Positions 1-7,825 of a DNA stretch of 12,981 bases are shown one piece after another. The position numbers and the translations under genes were made by a program. The notes below the pieces were generated by a model. It was not told where the DNA came from. It saw only the letters and a list, made by a program, of their open reading frames with translations, and made no database searches. How positions within the stretch are numbered: the first letter of the stretch is position 1; the number at the start of each line of letters is the position of its first letter. The DNA comes from Flavobacteriales bacterium (GTDB taxonomy: Bacteria > Bacteroidota > Bacteroidia > Flavobacteriales > UBA7312): assembly GCA_002862585.1 (NCBI GenBank), contig PKDP01000016.1, forward strand, positions 1-12,981. Direction: 5' to 3'.

Positions 1-3000
1 TCCAATCGAAGATACATCAGATGTCCCAAGTATTACTGCTGTGAAATCTCCACAGTATGTGCAACTGCCGTCATTTTCAGAAGCGTTAGGGTTATAGTTA
101 TCGGCATTTGGATCTGTACAGCCAAGTAAGCCGTCTGTACAATCATCGCATTCACCAAAGCATAATATAGGCAGGTTTAATGTTTCTCCACATTCTACAC
201 TAAAGAAATAGTTTGGTGCAGAATCTCCTGAAATTGGGTCAATACCTAAAGCACAATCATCTGTTGCATTTCCAACTTGCCCCCATCCTGACCATGCATC
301 AGATGGACCTGTTAAAGCATGAACATATTGGTAATCTCCTGGGTCTAAGCTAATTGAGCCTGTATAAATACCATCGCTATCGTCGTCTTCTAGAGTTATT
401 CCCCAACTGTTCCAGCCTACATTTCCATCGGCATCTTCCCACGCGTCCCAGTTACCGTTAATAAGAACGTTATCAAAGTCTCCATTACTCAATGCCAATG
501 CTATATCTGCTCTCACACTAAAGTTAATTGTCGCTTGAAAGCAATAGTCACATGAACCGTCATCTTCATTAGCATTTGGGTTATAATTTACTGCTAATGA
601 ATCCGTACACCCTATGGCTCCATCACAATCATCACATGAGCCATAAGTGTCTGCAGTAGCCACACCAGCTGGCGTTAGACGATTTGCATAGCCGACAAAG
701 TCGGTTAAAGGTGCGCAAATGGCTCCGGCAACCATATCATCTACAAGATTTTCTTGAGAAGCAAAGTAGTCAACCATATATTTATACTCGATTTCTCCTG
801 TTAGATTCTCCATAGTGATACTGTAAATGCCATCACCATCTTCATCTGACATAATAATATCTGTTGTCCAGCCCCATAAAGGACCTGTTAAATGTACGGT
901 CTCAAACTCTACACCAGCACAGTTCATATCAACATTAAATACTGTTGGTTCTGCAGGAACACACCCAATTTCAATGGTCTGAGAATAGGTTTCAACGCCT
1001 TCTTCAAATGTTAGCAGGAAGTTAGAGTCTTCACATCCGTTCCCCCACTGTTGCCCCCATCCTGACCATCCATCAGAAGAGCCTGTTACAGCTACTACAT
1101 ATTCAAACTGAAAAATAGTTGAGTCAAATTCACCTGAACCTGTCCATATTCCGTCGCCGTCTTCATCAAAGAGTTCAACGCCCCAGCCATTCCAGCCATT
1201 CCAAGAACCGTTAATTACAACATTGGTATAGACATCGGTATTGTAGTCTGCTCCATTCATATCAACCGTGAAATCAACACTAACAACATCACAGCAATAC
1301 GTACAACTGCCATCATCTTCATCTGCGTTAGGGTCATAATTTTCAGCGGTTTCGTCTGTACAGCCGAAAGTAGTACCATCACATGCTGAACAAGAGTTAA
1401 AACAAACTATAGGTAAACTTGTCGCCGAAGCAACGGTAAGACCCCTGTAGCCATCAACGGCATTACATTCTAATGAAGAGACATCTTCTGAATTAGCAAA
1501 TCCTCCATTGGCAAATCTGTAGATGTATTCAATAGTAGAAGTCATTACAACAGATACCTCGTAAATACCATTTCCAACATCTGTCATTGGTATTAGTGTA
1601 AAGTAGTTAGGTGCGTCAAGACTACCTGTAAGAAAAACGCCATTTTCTGAAACGTCTTCGTTTGACATATCAACAGAGAATACCACTTCGACTTCTTCTG
1701 TTATACATTCGTTACAGGTGCTAAAACAATTTACAGGCATTGTATTAAATGTCGCCGCTTGAATTGTATCGGCTCGGTTGTAGATTGTAATGTCACCGTC
1801 AGGTACAACCAAAATACACTCGTCACCTTCTCCAAACATTTCTTGTGCTTCCCATCCATTAACGGTATATAGATATTCTATTGGTCCAGCTGTTAAAGGA
1901 ATCGTAGTTGTATAAATATTGTCTCCGTCTTCGTCATATAATTCATTACATGTACCACACCATCCATTGAATGTTCCATTCACATTTACTGTTTCAATTG
2001 AAACGTCATTAAAGCCCGTCATGTCAACGGCGAAGTCAACATTATATAAACAGCCATCCATATCAACGGTTGCTTCCGAATCATAATTAATTGCTAATGG
2101 ATCAGTACATCCCTCAACTCCTTCGCCACAGTCCAAGCAACTGGCATAACATACTAAAGATAATTCAAGGGAAGTTGAATCCGTAGAGAATATACGTGTT
2201 GGATCAAATTCGCCCGTTGGATCAGCTGACACACAAGATCCTACTACTGGTAATACTTCAATTTGATCGTTAACTAAATATCTAAACTCATGTTCTGAGT
2301 TAGCAGGTAAAGTAATGTTTATGGTCCAAATAGTGCCATTTGTATTTTCTAAGTTTAGAACATTTCCTGGATCCCAACCTATGAATGTTCCTTGTATTTG
2401 TACTGAATCTACTGGATCTGGAAAGTCAGCAACATTTATAGAAAATAAGACTTCAACCTCGGGCAAAGGACATTGCTCATCACAGCTAGCAAAACAAAAA
2501 TCAAAGGTTGTATCTTCTGTAGGAACAGTAAGAATACGGTCTCCCCATTGTCCAAAACCACAGCCTAAGCCGTTAAAATTTGGCTCCCAATAACCAGCAG
2601 GTGCTCCATCCCAATAATCTAAAAACCCATTTCTAAATTTCCAAGTGAAATTTCCATTTGCTTGTAGTGGAATCGTTACTTCCCAAAAGCCATCACCGTC
2701 GTCATCATTCATTATAATTCCCGGAGGGCCTCCGCCTGATATTGAAGAAGCAGAACCTCCTGCCATGTATACTCCTGATGGATTTACATCCTGATCCTGC
2801 ATATTAACTCTAAACGTAATGTTAACAGCATTAACAGGGGGAGCAGCAATATCATTTGTCATTTCAACATTTATTGTTCCAACCATACCGTTTGCGGCGT
2901 GACTACCAATAGAACAATCGTAGTTATACTCACCAGGAATAGTAAATACATGGGAGTAAATTAGTTCGCCAACTACTCCTGTTGCTGCTGAAACGAAAGA

Positions 3001-3231
3001 CTCTGGATTATTGTAAGCTTCATCTGTAATAGCATTAATATCTGCGTTTACATTATGAAAGCCTCCGTCGTTGTACCAATTAACGGTATCGCCAAGGCTA
3101 ATGGTTAGTGAAGATGGCGAATAATAGTAACTTCCAGAATTAATTGTGTGCGTATCAGCATTAATCGAAGTGCTAAAAAACAAAGCGAGCATAGCAATTA
3201 CCCAGCCTTTAATTGTATTAAATTGCTTCAT
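1..3231 (-). CDS. Secreted multimodular protein: N-terminal cupredoxin domain plus CBM-like modules (C-terminus outside window)
   Basis: An open frame of 1077 codons reads leftward from ATG at 3231 and is still open at base 1. Residues 1-25 form a signal peptide ending SINA. Residues 26-124 look like a cupredoxin (plastocyanin/azurin class) with His59, Cys106, His111 and Met116 as candidate type 1 copper ligands. Seven beta-sandwich modules follow, at roughly 125-255, 256-373, 395-510, 511-622, 644-758, 759-873 and 895-1036. Many carry the pattern V..NG.(F/W)N.W...D.DGDGIY...(E/Q)Y.Y, reminiscent of CBM20/CBM48-type glycan-binding domains. Four 21-residue GCTD...DDGSC linkers punctuate them, and several modules end in C-x3-C-x2-C. 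Modules 5 and 7 are very Trp-rich. Modules 6, 5 and 7 closely resemble the modules behind the GH16 domain of the gene at the other end of the window, which implies a shared glycan target. No catalytic domain is visible. A T9SS sorting domain is expected beyond the window but not seen. The open frame and module boundaries are clear; the binding function is inferred. Confidence 0.88.
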   Translation of the reverse strand, partial: MKQFNTIKGWVIAMLALFFSTSINADTHTINSGSYYYSPSSLTISLGDTVNWYNDGGFHNVNADINAITDEAYNNPESFVSAATGVVGELIYSHVFTIPGEYNYDCSIGSHAANGMVGTINVEMTNDIAAPPVNAVNITFRVNMQDQDVNPSGVYMAGGSASSISGGGPPGIIMNDDDGDGFWEVTIPLQANGNFTWKFRNGFLDYWDGAPAGYWEPNFNGLGCGFGQWGDRILTVPTEDTTFDFCFASCDEQCPLPEVEVLFSINVADFPDPVDSVQIQGTFIGWDPGNVLNLENTNGTIWTINITLPANSEHEFRYLVNDQIEVLPVVGSCVSADPTGEFDPTRIFSTDSTSLELSLVCYASCLDCGEGVEGCTDPLAINYDSEATVDMDGCLYNVDFAVDMTGFNDVSIETVNVNGTFNGWCGTCNELYDEDGDNIYTTTIPLTAGPIEYLYTVNGWEAQEMFGEGDECILVVPDGDITIYNRADTIQAATFNTMPVNCFSTCNECITEEVEVVFSVDMSNEDVSENGVFLTGSLDAPNYFTLIPMTDVGNGIYEVSVVMTSTIEYIYRFANGGFANSEDVSSLECNAVDGYRGLTVASATSLPIVCFNSCSACDGTTFGCTDETAENYDPNADEDDGSCTYCCDVVSVDFTVDMNGADYNTDVYTNVVINGSWNGWNGWGVELFDEDGDGIWTGSGEFDSTIFQFEYVVAVTGSSDGWSGWGQQWGNGCEDSNFLLTFEEGVETYSQTIEIGCVPAEPTVFNVDMNCAGVEFETVHLTGPLWGWTTDIIMSDEDGDGIYSITMENLTGEIEYKYMVDYFASQENLVDDMVAGAICAPLTDFVGYANRLTPAGVATADTYGSCDDCDGAIGCTDSLAVNYNPNANEDDGSCDYCFQATINFSVRADIALALSNGDFDNVLINGNWDAWEDADGNVGWNSWGITLEDDDSDGIYTGSISLDPGDYQYVHALTGPSDAWSGWGQVGNATDDCALGIDPISGDSAPNYFFSVECGETLNLPILCFGECDDCTDGLLGCTDPNADNYNPNASENDGSCTYCGDFTAVILGTSDVSSIG
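61..123 (-). repeat. GCTD-type 21-residue Cys linker, copy 4 of divergent protein
   Basis: Residues 1037-1057 begin GCTDPNADNYNP and end ENDGSC. It follows module 7 (ending CFGECDDC) and leads into sequence that leaves the window, so at least one more domain lies further left. Confidence 0.9.
550..612 (-). repeat. GCTD-type 21-residue Cys linker, copy 3 of divergent protein
   Basis: Residues 874-894 begin GCTDSLAVNYNP and end NEDDGSC. The linker joins module 6, which ends YGSCDDC, to module 7. Confidence 0.9.
1303..1365 (-). repeat. GCTD-type 21-residue Cys linker, copy 2 of divergent protein
   Basis: Residues 623-643 begin GCTDETAENYDP and end DEDDGSC. The linker joins modules 4 and 5. It is preceded by a CFNSCSAC module ending and followed by CTYCCDV, so the local cysteine density is high. 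Confidence 0.9.
2050..2112 (-). repeat. GCTD-type 21-residue Cys linker, copy 1 of divergent protein
   Basis: Residues 374-394 begin GCTDPLAINYD and end DMDGC. This is the most diverged copy, with DMDGC in place of DDGSC, but it keeps the two cysteines 19 residues apart and the length of 21. It joins modules 2 and 3 and directly follows a CYASCLDC module ending. Confidence 0.85.
2860..3156 (-). other. Cupredoxin-like (type 1 copper) domain within the divergent gene
   Basis: Residues 26-124 of the divergent protein have the cupredoxin layout: a strand with SLGDTVNWYNDGGFHNV, where His59 is the first ligand, then about 45 residues, then YDCSIGSHAANGMVGTI with Cys106, His111 and Met116. The C-x4-H-x4-M spacing is close to azurin (C-x4-H-x3-M) and looser than plastocyanin (C-x2-H-x4-M). 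All four usual type 1 ligands are present, so copper binding is likely. The role is unknown: electron transfer, copper capture or a purely structural domain. Confidence 0.75.
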
Positions 3232-3354
3232 AAAAATAGTTTAATAAAGGTCAAATTGAAACCTGTGATAGTTAAGAAATTAGATTTTACTTTAAAATAA
3301 GTGTTAAAAGTACACAAACTTTGTTAAATTTGCAATAACCTTGATTTTACATTT
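3232..3354. promoter_or_regulatory. Divergent intergenic region between the two transcription units
   Basis: This 123-bp, strongly AT-rich gap is the only non-coding stretch of any length in the window. It must hold the start signals of the leftward copper-domain gene and very probably those of the rightward five-gene cluster. I see one good match to the Bacteroidota -7 element for the rightward direction (3325-3332). For the leftward direction there is only a one-mismatch match, TCAATTTG read on the minus strand at 3251-3258. I see no long inverted repeat or clear operator. Confidence 0.6.
3325..3332 (+). promoter_or_regulatory. Candidate Bacteroidota -7 promoter element (TAnnTTTG)
   Basis: TAAATTTG matches the Bacteroidota primary sigma factor -7 consensus TAnnTTTG exactly and lies 23 bp before the GTG start at 3355, which would give a short leader. 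No clear TTG -33 element is found 17-23 bp upstream, so the call rests on the -7 match and its position. Confidence 0.4.
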
Positions 3355-6300
3355 GTGAAAAATATTATATCCATTTTAATATTATTAGTGTCTTTTCAAC
3401 AGTCAAATGGGCAATATGTGACGCTTGAAGATGCCTTTCAGAATAATGAAAATTTATGTCAGTGTATTACTCTAACTCCCGATGACAGCTACATGATGGG
3501 CGCATTTTGGCATGAGAATGCTTTAGATTTAAGCGAGTCTTTTGAGTTAATCGTTGAGCCCAATTTTGGGTGTAATGTTGCTAGTGCCGATGGTGGAGAT
3601 GGAATGGCGTTTATTCTTCAAGATGTTGGCACGGGTTTATTCCCTACTGGAAGCGGCGGCAACCTTGGTTATAACGGGATAGTCCCTTCTTTAGCGGTTC
3701 AATTTGACACCTACAGAGATAACCCAATAGACTTCCCTGAAACTAATGACCCTGGCGGAGGGTTTTTTCCGTTTTATGATCACGTTGGGCTAATGGCTAA
3801 TGGCTCATGCAACCACGAATCTTCCGAAGATTTATTTACAGGCTCTTTTTCTCCAGCCTTTACTGATGTTGAAGATTGTGCTTCTTACAGCTCCCATCAA
3901 ATTACCTTAAACTGGGATGCTAATACTCAAGATTTAGAGGTTATATATTGCAATGATGTAGAAGGCTGCTTTACAGTATTTAACCAAAACGTTGATATTG
4001 CCAACACTATTTTTAGTGGTAATAACTTAGTGTATTGGGGCTTTACAGCTTCTACTGGTGGGGCTCAAAACGAACAAGGTGTGTGCATTCAATACTTTGA
4101 CCGCGACACTATTTTAAGTGACACTGTTATGTGTTATGGCGAAAATTTAGAAATCGATTTAAGCTGCATTAATAATTTCTCATTTGAGTGGGCCGACAAC
4201 TTAGGTAATGTGGTGAGTAATACTGGCATATTGGATGAGATGGCAACGGCAAATACTTCTTACACCTTAACGTTAACAAACGATTTTACTGGCAGCACAT
4301 TTACAGAAACGTTTTCAGTAACCGTCTTAAACCCAGAGCTTGAGGAAGATTTGTCTCAGCATATAGATAATTTATGTTTTGGAGATGCAAATGGTCAATT
4401 AGGCATTAACTATGTTGATGCGGTAGGACAGGTTAACTATTCTATAAATGGCGGCACATCACAAAACAACAATATATTCAGCAATCTTTTCGCCAATGCT
4501 TATGAAGTTATTGCTATTGATGGCAACAACTGTGCAGATACAGTGAGTGTTATTATTACTGAAGAAGCTGAAATACTAGTTGCAATAGATAATATTACTG
4601 GAGTCGTTTGTAACACTGTCAATACAGGATCCATAGAAATAACTCCTTCTGGCGGTGTCGGTGGGTTTACTACATTCTGGGAAGATCAAAACGGCATTAT
4701 TTACATCTTCGAAGATTTAATCAATATTTCTGACGGTTTTTATGATTACTACATAACAGACGCAAACAACTGTGGGGTGAGCGATCAGGTTTTGGTTGAG
4801 CAAATAAATTCTGTTGATATGGACACCACAACATTAGTAAATGTGGATTGCTACCAATTTTCTACGGGGGAAATTGGTATTACACCAACAGGCGGATTAG
4901 CTCCTTTTGATTTTTCATGGACTGGACCTAACGGCTTTACATCTACTTCAAATACTATAAATAATTTGGAAGCTGGAAATTATTCTTTGACGCTTACAGA
5001 TTTTGAAAACTGCTATAAAATATACCCTATTGAAATTACTGAAGGTGATGAAATGTTAATCACAATTAATGACACAGTAGACGCAAAGTGTACCTACTCT
5101 GCGGACGGTGAACTTTCCGTTACTCATAGTGGCGGAACAGGAAATACTACTGCCATAGTGATTGATGCTTTAAACAACCAAGTAAGTAATTTAGACTTCA
5201 CAAATACATTAACAACTGGCGATTATACAGTATATGCCGAGGACGATTTGGGTTGTGTATCTGCTACATTAGGTTTCACAATTAGCTCACCACCGGATAT
5301 GGTTGTAAACACCTTAGACATTGACGATGCCGAATGTTTTGGTGGTGATGAAGGTAAAATTCAATTGAATGTTTCTGGTGGAACCTTGCCATACATTGGC
5401 TTTAACTGGACGGGGCCTAACGGCTTTACAAGCACTCAATCTAATATCTACTCTCTATTTGCAGGTTCTTATACTGTTTCCGTTACGGACAACAACAACT
5501 GCATTAAACAAGAAACTTACACTATTATTGAGCCAAACGATATTAGTATTAGTGCTTTGGATATAGAGTTTGTCAAATGTAAAGGCGACAACAGTGGCTC
5601 TATTAACTTGAGCGCAATAGGTGGAACACCGCCTTTCGGCAACTTCTCATGGACAGGACCAAATGGATTCACATCAGTTAACTTGGATATCTTTGATTTA
5701 TTTGAAGGAGAATATACCATTACTGTAGAAGATGATAATGATTGTGAAAAGTCTACTACATTTGATGTGTATGAGCCGGATGCCCTATTACAATTTAACT
5801 TAAACCCTTCACCCTCATGCCTCATTCAAAATACAGGCTCTGCAAGTGTGGATATAAGTGGTGGCGTACCTCCCTATACTACCAATTGGTTTGACGAAAA
5901 TCCTGATGCTCTTTCTACTGGTCAGCATTTTGTTGAAGTCTCTGATGATGCCAACTGTATTATTGTAGATTCATTTATTGTTGAGCTATTGCCACAACCA
6001 ATCGCTGACTTTACAGTTGATAGTATTTTAAAATTGAATACTCCCATCAACATCCAGAATAATTCTGATGGAGAAACAGAATGGAGCTGGAACTTTGGCA
6101 ACCAAACCTTCGCCATTTTAGAAAGCCCTTCGCCTGTATATGCCTTTGAGGACAGCTACACTATTAGCTTAGAGGTTACTAACGACTTTGGCTGTAGTGA
6201 TACCACCTCACGACAGATAAGAGCCATTGATAATCTTATACTATATATACCAAACACCTTCTCTCCAAATGGCGATTTAAAAAACGATATCTTTCGCATT

Positions 6301-6507
6301 TCCATTCTTAACGAAGCTGAGTTTGAGGTAAAAATATACAATAGCTTTGGAGAGAGATTATTTAGCACAACAGACAAAACACAAGGCTGGGACGGAAAAT
6401 ATAAAGGGAAAGATTTACAAGAAGACACCTATATTGTCATCCTTTTTGCAACAGATGTGTTTGGAAGAGTGTACAAGAAAAACAAATCATTTAACCTAAT
6501 TCGATAA
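3355..6507 (+). CDS. L-type lectin / SprB-repeat / PKD surface protein with gliding-type T9SS C-terminal domain
   Basis: This 1050-residue exported protein starts at GTG; no in-frame ATG upstream fits, and the GTG opens directly into a signal peptide ending NGQ at about residue 20. Residues 21-250 resemble bacterial L-type (legume-like) lectin domains, with GDGMAFILQ around Asp82 and AVQFDTY around Asp118, motifs that shape the sugar and calcium site in that fold. An Ig-like stretch (about 250-327) follows. Then come seven SprB-type repeats of about 70-83 residues (about 328-878), each with a Cys near the start, a GG(T/V)xP-type turn and a final NC. A PKD domain (about 882-960) and a gliding-motility-associated C-terminal domain (about 962-1050, IPNTFSPNGD...GWDGKYKGK...DTY) finish it, marking T9SS export and surface anchoring. 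SprB-repeat proteins are usually cell-surface adhesins. As first gene of a beta-glucan operon, it may instead or also bind polysaccharide. Domain calls are confident; the ligand is unknown. Confidence 0.9.
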   Translation: MKNIISILILLVSFQQSNGQYVTLEDAFQNNENLCQCITLTPDDSYMMGAFWHENALDLSESFELIVEPNFGCNVASADGGDGMAFILQDVGTGLFPTGSGGNLGYNGIVPSLAVQFDTYRDNPIDFPETNDPGGGFFPFYDHVGLMANGSCNHESSEDLFTGSFSPAFTDVEDCASYSSHQITLNWDANTQDLEVIYCNDVEGCFTVFNQNVDIANTIFSGNNLVYWGFTASTGGAQNEQGVCIQYFDRDTILSDTVMCYGENLEIDLSCINNFSFEWADNLGNVVSNTGILDEMATANTSYTLTLTNDFTGSTFTETFSVTVLNPELEEDLSQHIDNLCFGDANGQLGINYVDAVGQVNYSINGGTSQNNNIFSNLFANAYEVIAIDGNNCADTVSVIITEEAEILVAIDNITGVVCNTVNTGSIEITPSGGVGGFTTFWEDQNGIIYIFEDLINISDGFYDYYITDANNCGVSDQVLVEQINSVDMDTTTLVNVDCYQFSTGEIGITPTGGLAPFDFSWTGPNGFTSTSNTINNLEAGNYSLTLTDFENCYKIYPIEITEGDEMLITINDTVDAKCTYSADGELSVTHSGGTGNTTAIVIDALNNQVSNLDFTNTLTTGDYTVYAEDDLGCVSATLGFTISSPPDMVVNTLDIDDAECFGGDEGKIQLNVSGGTLPYIGFNWTGPNGFTSTQSNIYSLFAGSYTVSVTDNNNCIKQETYTIIEPNDISISALDIEFVKCKGDNSGSINLSAIGGTPPFGNFSWTGPNGFTSVNLDIFDLFEGEYTITVEDDNDCEKSTTFDVYEPDALLQFNLNPSPSCLIQNTGSASVDISGGVPPYTTNWFDENPDALSTGQHFVEVSDDANCIIVDSFIVELLPQPIADFTVDSILKLNTPINIQNNSDGETEWSWNFGNQTFAILESPSPVYAFEDSYTISLEVTNDFGCSDTTSRQIRAIDNLILYIPNTFSPNGDLKNDIFRISILNEAEFEVKIYNSFGERLFSTTDKTQGWDGKYKGKDLQEDTYIVILFATDVFGRVYKKNKSFNLIR
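4336..5988 (+). repeat. Seven tandem SprB-type protein repeats
   Basis: The repeats start near 4336, 4567, 4802, 5041, 5290, 5533 and 5776. Repeats 3, 5 and 6 share the core WTGPNGFTS. At DNA level the cores near 4919, 5408 and 5650 differ at several synonymous positions, so the duplications are old and held by selection on protein rather than recently expanded. Repeat 4 is the most aberrant and lacks the Trp core. Confidence 0.8.
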
Positions 6508-6512
6508 TAAAC

Positions 6513-7823
6513 ATGAACAAATTTTTATTTTTAATGCTAATCATGCCATCATTTATCTTCGGACAAGTGCTTATTGAGAACTTTGAAGACGAAAGACATT
6601 TAAACTATGTCGAGAAAAGTGGTGAATTTATTTCTGATAACCCAAACGAAGCCCCTGCTCTAATGGGCGGTATGTATTGGGGAACTGCAAACCCAGATAT
6701 GACGGGGCCAAACCAAAGCCCTAGATGTGGTTCATACATGAGAAACGCTGTTGAAAGCTTTGATTACTTTGTGACGATTCCTGCTGGCGGATTTACCAAT
6801 CTAAATGACTTTACAGATGGAAGTAACTTTTTTACTCTTGACGTATGGACACCTGAGGCAGGTACAACCTTTTTATTGAGTTTTGAAAATAGAGAAATCG
6901 CCCTAATAGACCCAGACAGTTTAGACGGTGTGCACAGTAGATTTACTGCAACATCATCAGTAGCGAATGCGTGGAACACTATTACATTTGAGTTTTTAGA
7001 TTTTCCTGACTTAAATATTAGCGAGGATGACATTGACCAAATGGTTGTTTTAGTTAACAATGATATGGAAGGCAATGACGTGACGGTTTATTTTGACAAC
7101 CTGTATGGTCCAGACTTTGGCTGTATGGATGTTGATGAAACTGAAGTTATCGAAGATTTTGAATGCCATAGAGAATTAGAATATAGCTTTACGCATGGGG
7201 GCATTGATTTCGTTACAAACCCTCAACAAAGCGGAAGCAATAATTCAGAAAAATGTGGCTTTTACGAAAGCTATGGTGCTGGTGATGAAAATGGAAACGT
7301 TATTAATATTTTCACTTTTGAACCGCCACTCAACTTTGGTGACTACAATTCTATAAGCATGAATGTAAAGTCTACATTCATGAAAAATGTACAGTTAACT
7401 TTTCAAGACGGTAACAACAGTTATACTGCTGAAGTAGAAACAAGTGGAAATGACACTTGGTCTGAACTCGTTTTTAACTACTCAGATGTAAGTGCGTCAG
7501 AATTTACACAGGCAATATTAATATTTGCTACAGGCGAATTAGAAGCGGGTTATACATTCTACTATGACGATATTGCTTTGACTCAAACGACTTCAGTAGA
7601 AGAAAACATAAACACTGATAATATAACAATTGTAGATAATTTTATTTACTTTTCAGAAATGACCACTTCAAAACACATTAGGGTATACGACCTATCAGGA
7701 AGATTAATTCTTGATGAAGTATGTCAAAACAATAGTTTTGAATTAATGCCAAAAGGGTTGTTACTAATGACTATTTCTGATAACAATGGTCTTAATACTA
7801 CTATTAAACATTTAAACAAATAA
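6513..7823 (+). CDS. Secreted protein with two homologous jelly-roll-like domains and a type A T9SS sorting domain
   Basis: This 436-residue protein has a signal peptide ending IFGQ (cleavage near residue 17). Two copies of one domain follow, at about 18-202 and 211-357. The copies align at VLIENFEDERHLNY versus EVIEDFECHRELEY, at RCGSYMRN versus KCGFYESY, and at VYFDNLYG versus FYYDDIAL. This beta-rich pattern resembles CBM4/galactose-binding jelly rolls, but I do not recognise the exact family. The C-terminus (about 366-436, with HIRVYDLSGRLIL and PKGLLLMTI) is a type A T9SS sorting domain. No catalytic motif is visible. It starts 5 bp after the lectin gene and 2 bp before the transporter gene. 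A role as surface glycan-binding protein, similar in function to SusE/SusF-type proteins, is an inference from position and fold. Confidence 0.85.
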   Translation: MNKFLFLMLIMPSFIFGQVLIENFEDERHLNYVEKSGEFISDNPNEAPALMGGMYWGTANPDMTGPNQSPRCGSYMRNAVESFDYFVTIPAGGFTNLNDFTDGSNFFTLDVWTPEAGTTFLLSFENREIALIDPDSLDGVHSRFTATSSVANAWNTITFEFLDFPDLNISEDDIDQMVVLVNNDMEGNDVTVYFDNLYGPDFGCMDVDETEVIEDFECHRELEYSFTHGGIDFVTNPQQSGSNNSEKCGFYESYGAGDENGNVINIFTFEPPLNFGDYNSISMNVKSTFMKNVQLTFQDGNNSYTAEVETSGNDTWSELVFNYSDVSASEFTQAILIFATGELEAGYTFYYDDIALTQTTSVEENINTDNITIVDNFIYFSEMTTSKHIRVYDLSGRLILDEVCQNNSFELMPKGLLLMTISDNNGLNTTIKHLNK

Positions 7824-7825
7824 TC

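Noticed and set aside
2110..2160. CxxxCxxC endings as an iron-sulfur or heme site
   Set aside because: The protein has a signal peptide and is expected outside the cell, where disulfides are far more likely; no CxxCH heme motif is present.
2315..2593. A 92-codon plus-strand reading frame opposite the divergent gene
   Set aside because: It lies antisense to module-encoding sequence of the long minus-strand frame, has low-complexity composition and no recognisable motif or start signal; it is a shadow.
4912..5690. Repeated DNA blocks (WTGPNGFTS-coding) as a possible recent expansion or recombination hotspot
   Set aside because: The nucleotide copies differ at many synonymous sites, so these are old protein repeats, not recent DNA duplications.
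5517..6428. Several minus-strand reading frames of 64-102 codons inside the lectin/SprB gene
   Set aside because: They are antisense to clearly conserved repeat, PKD and sorting domains and carry no motif of their own.
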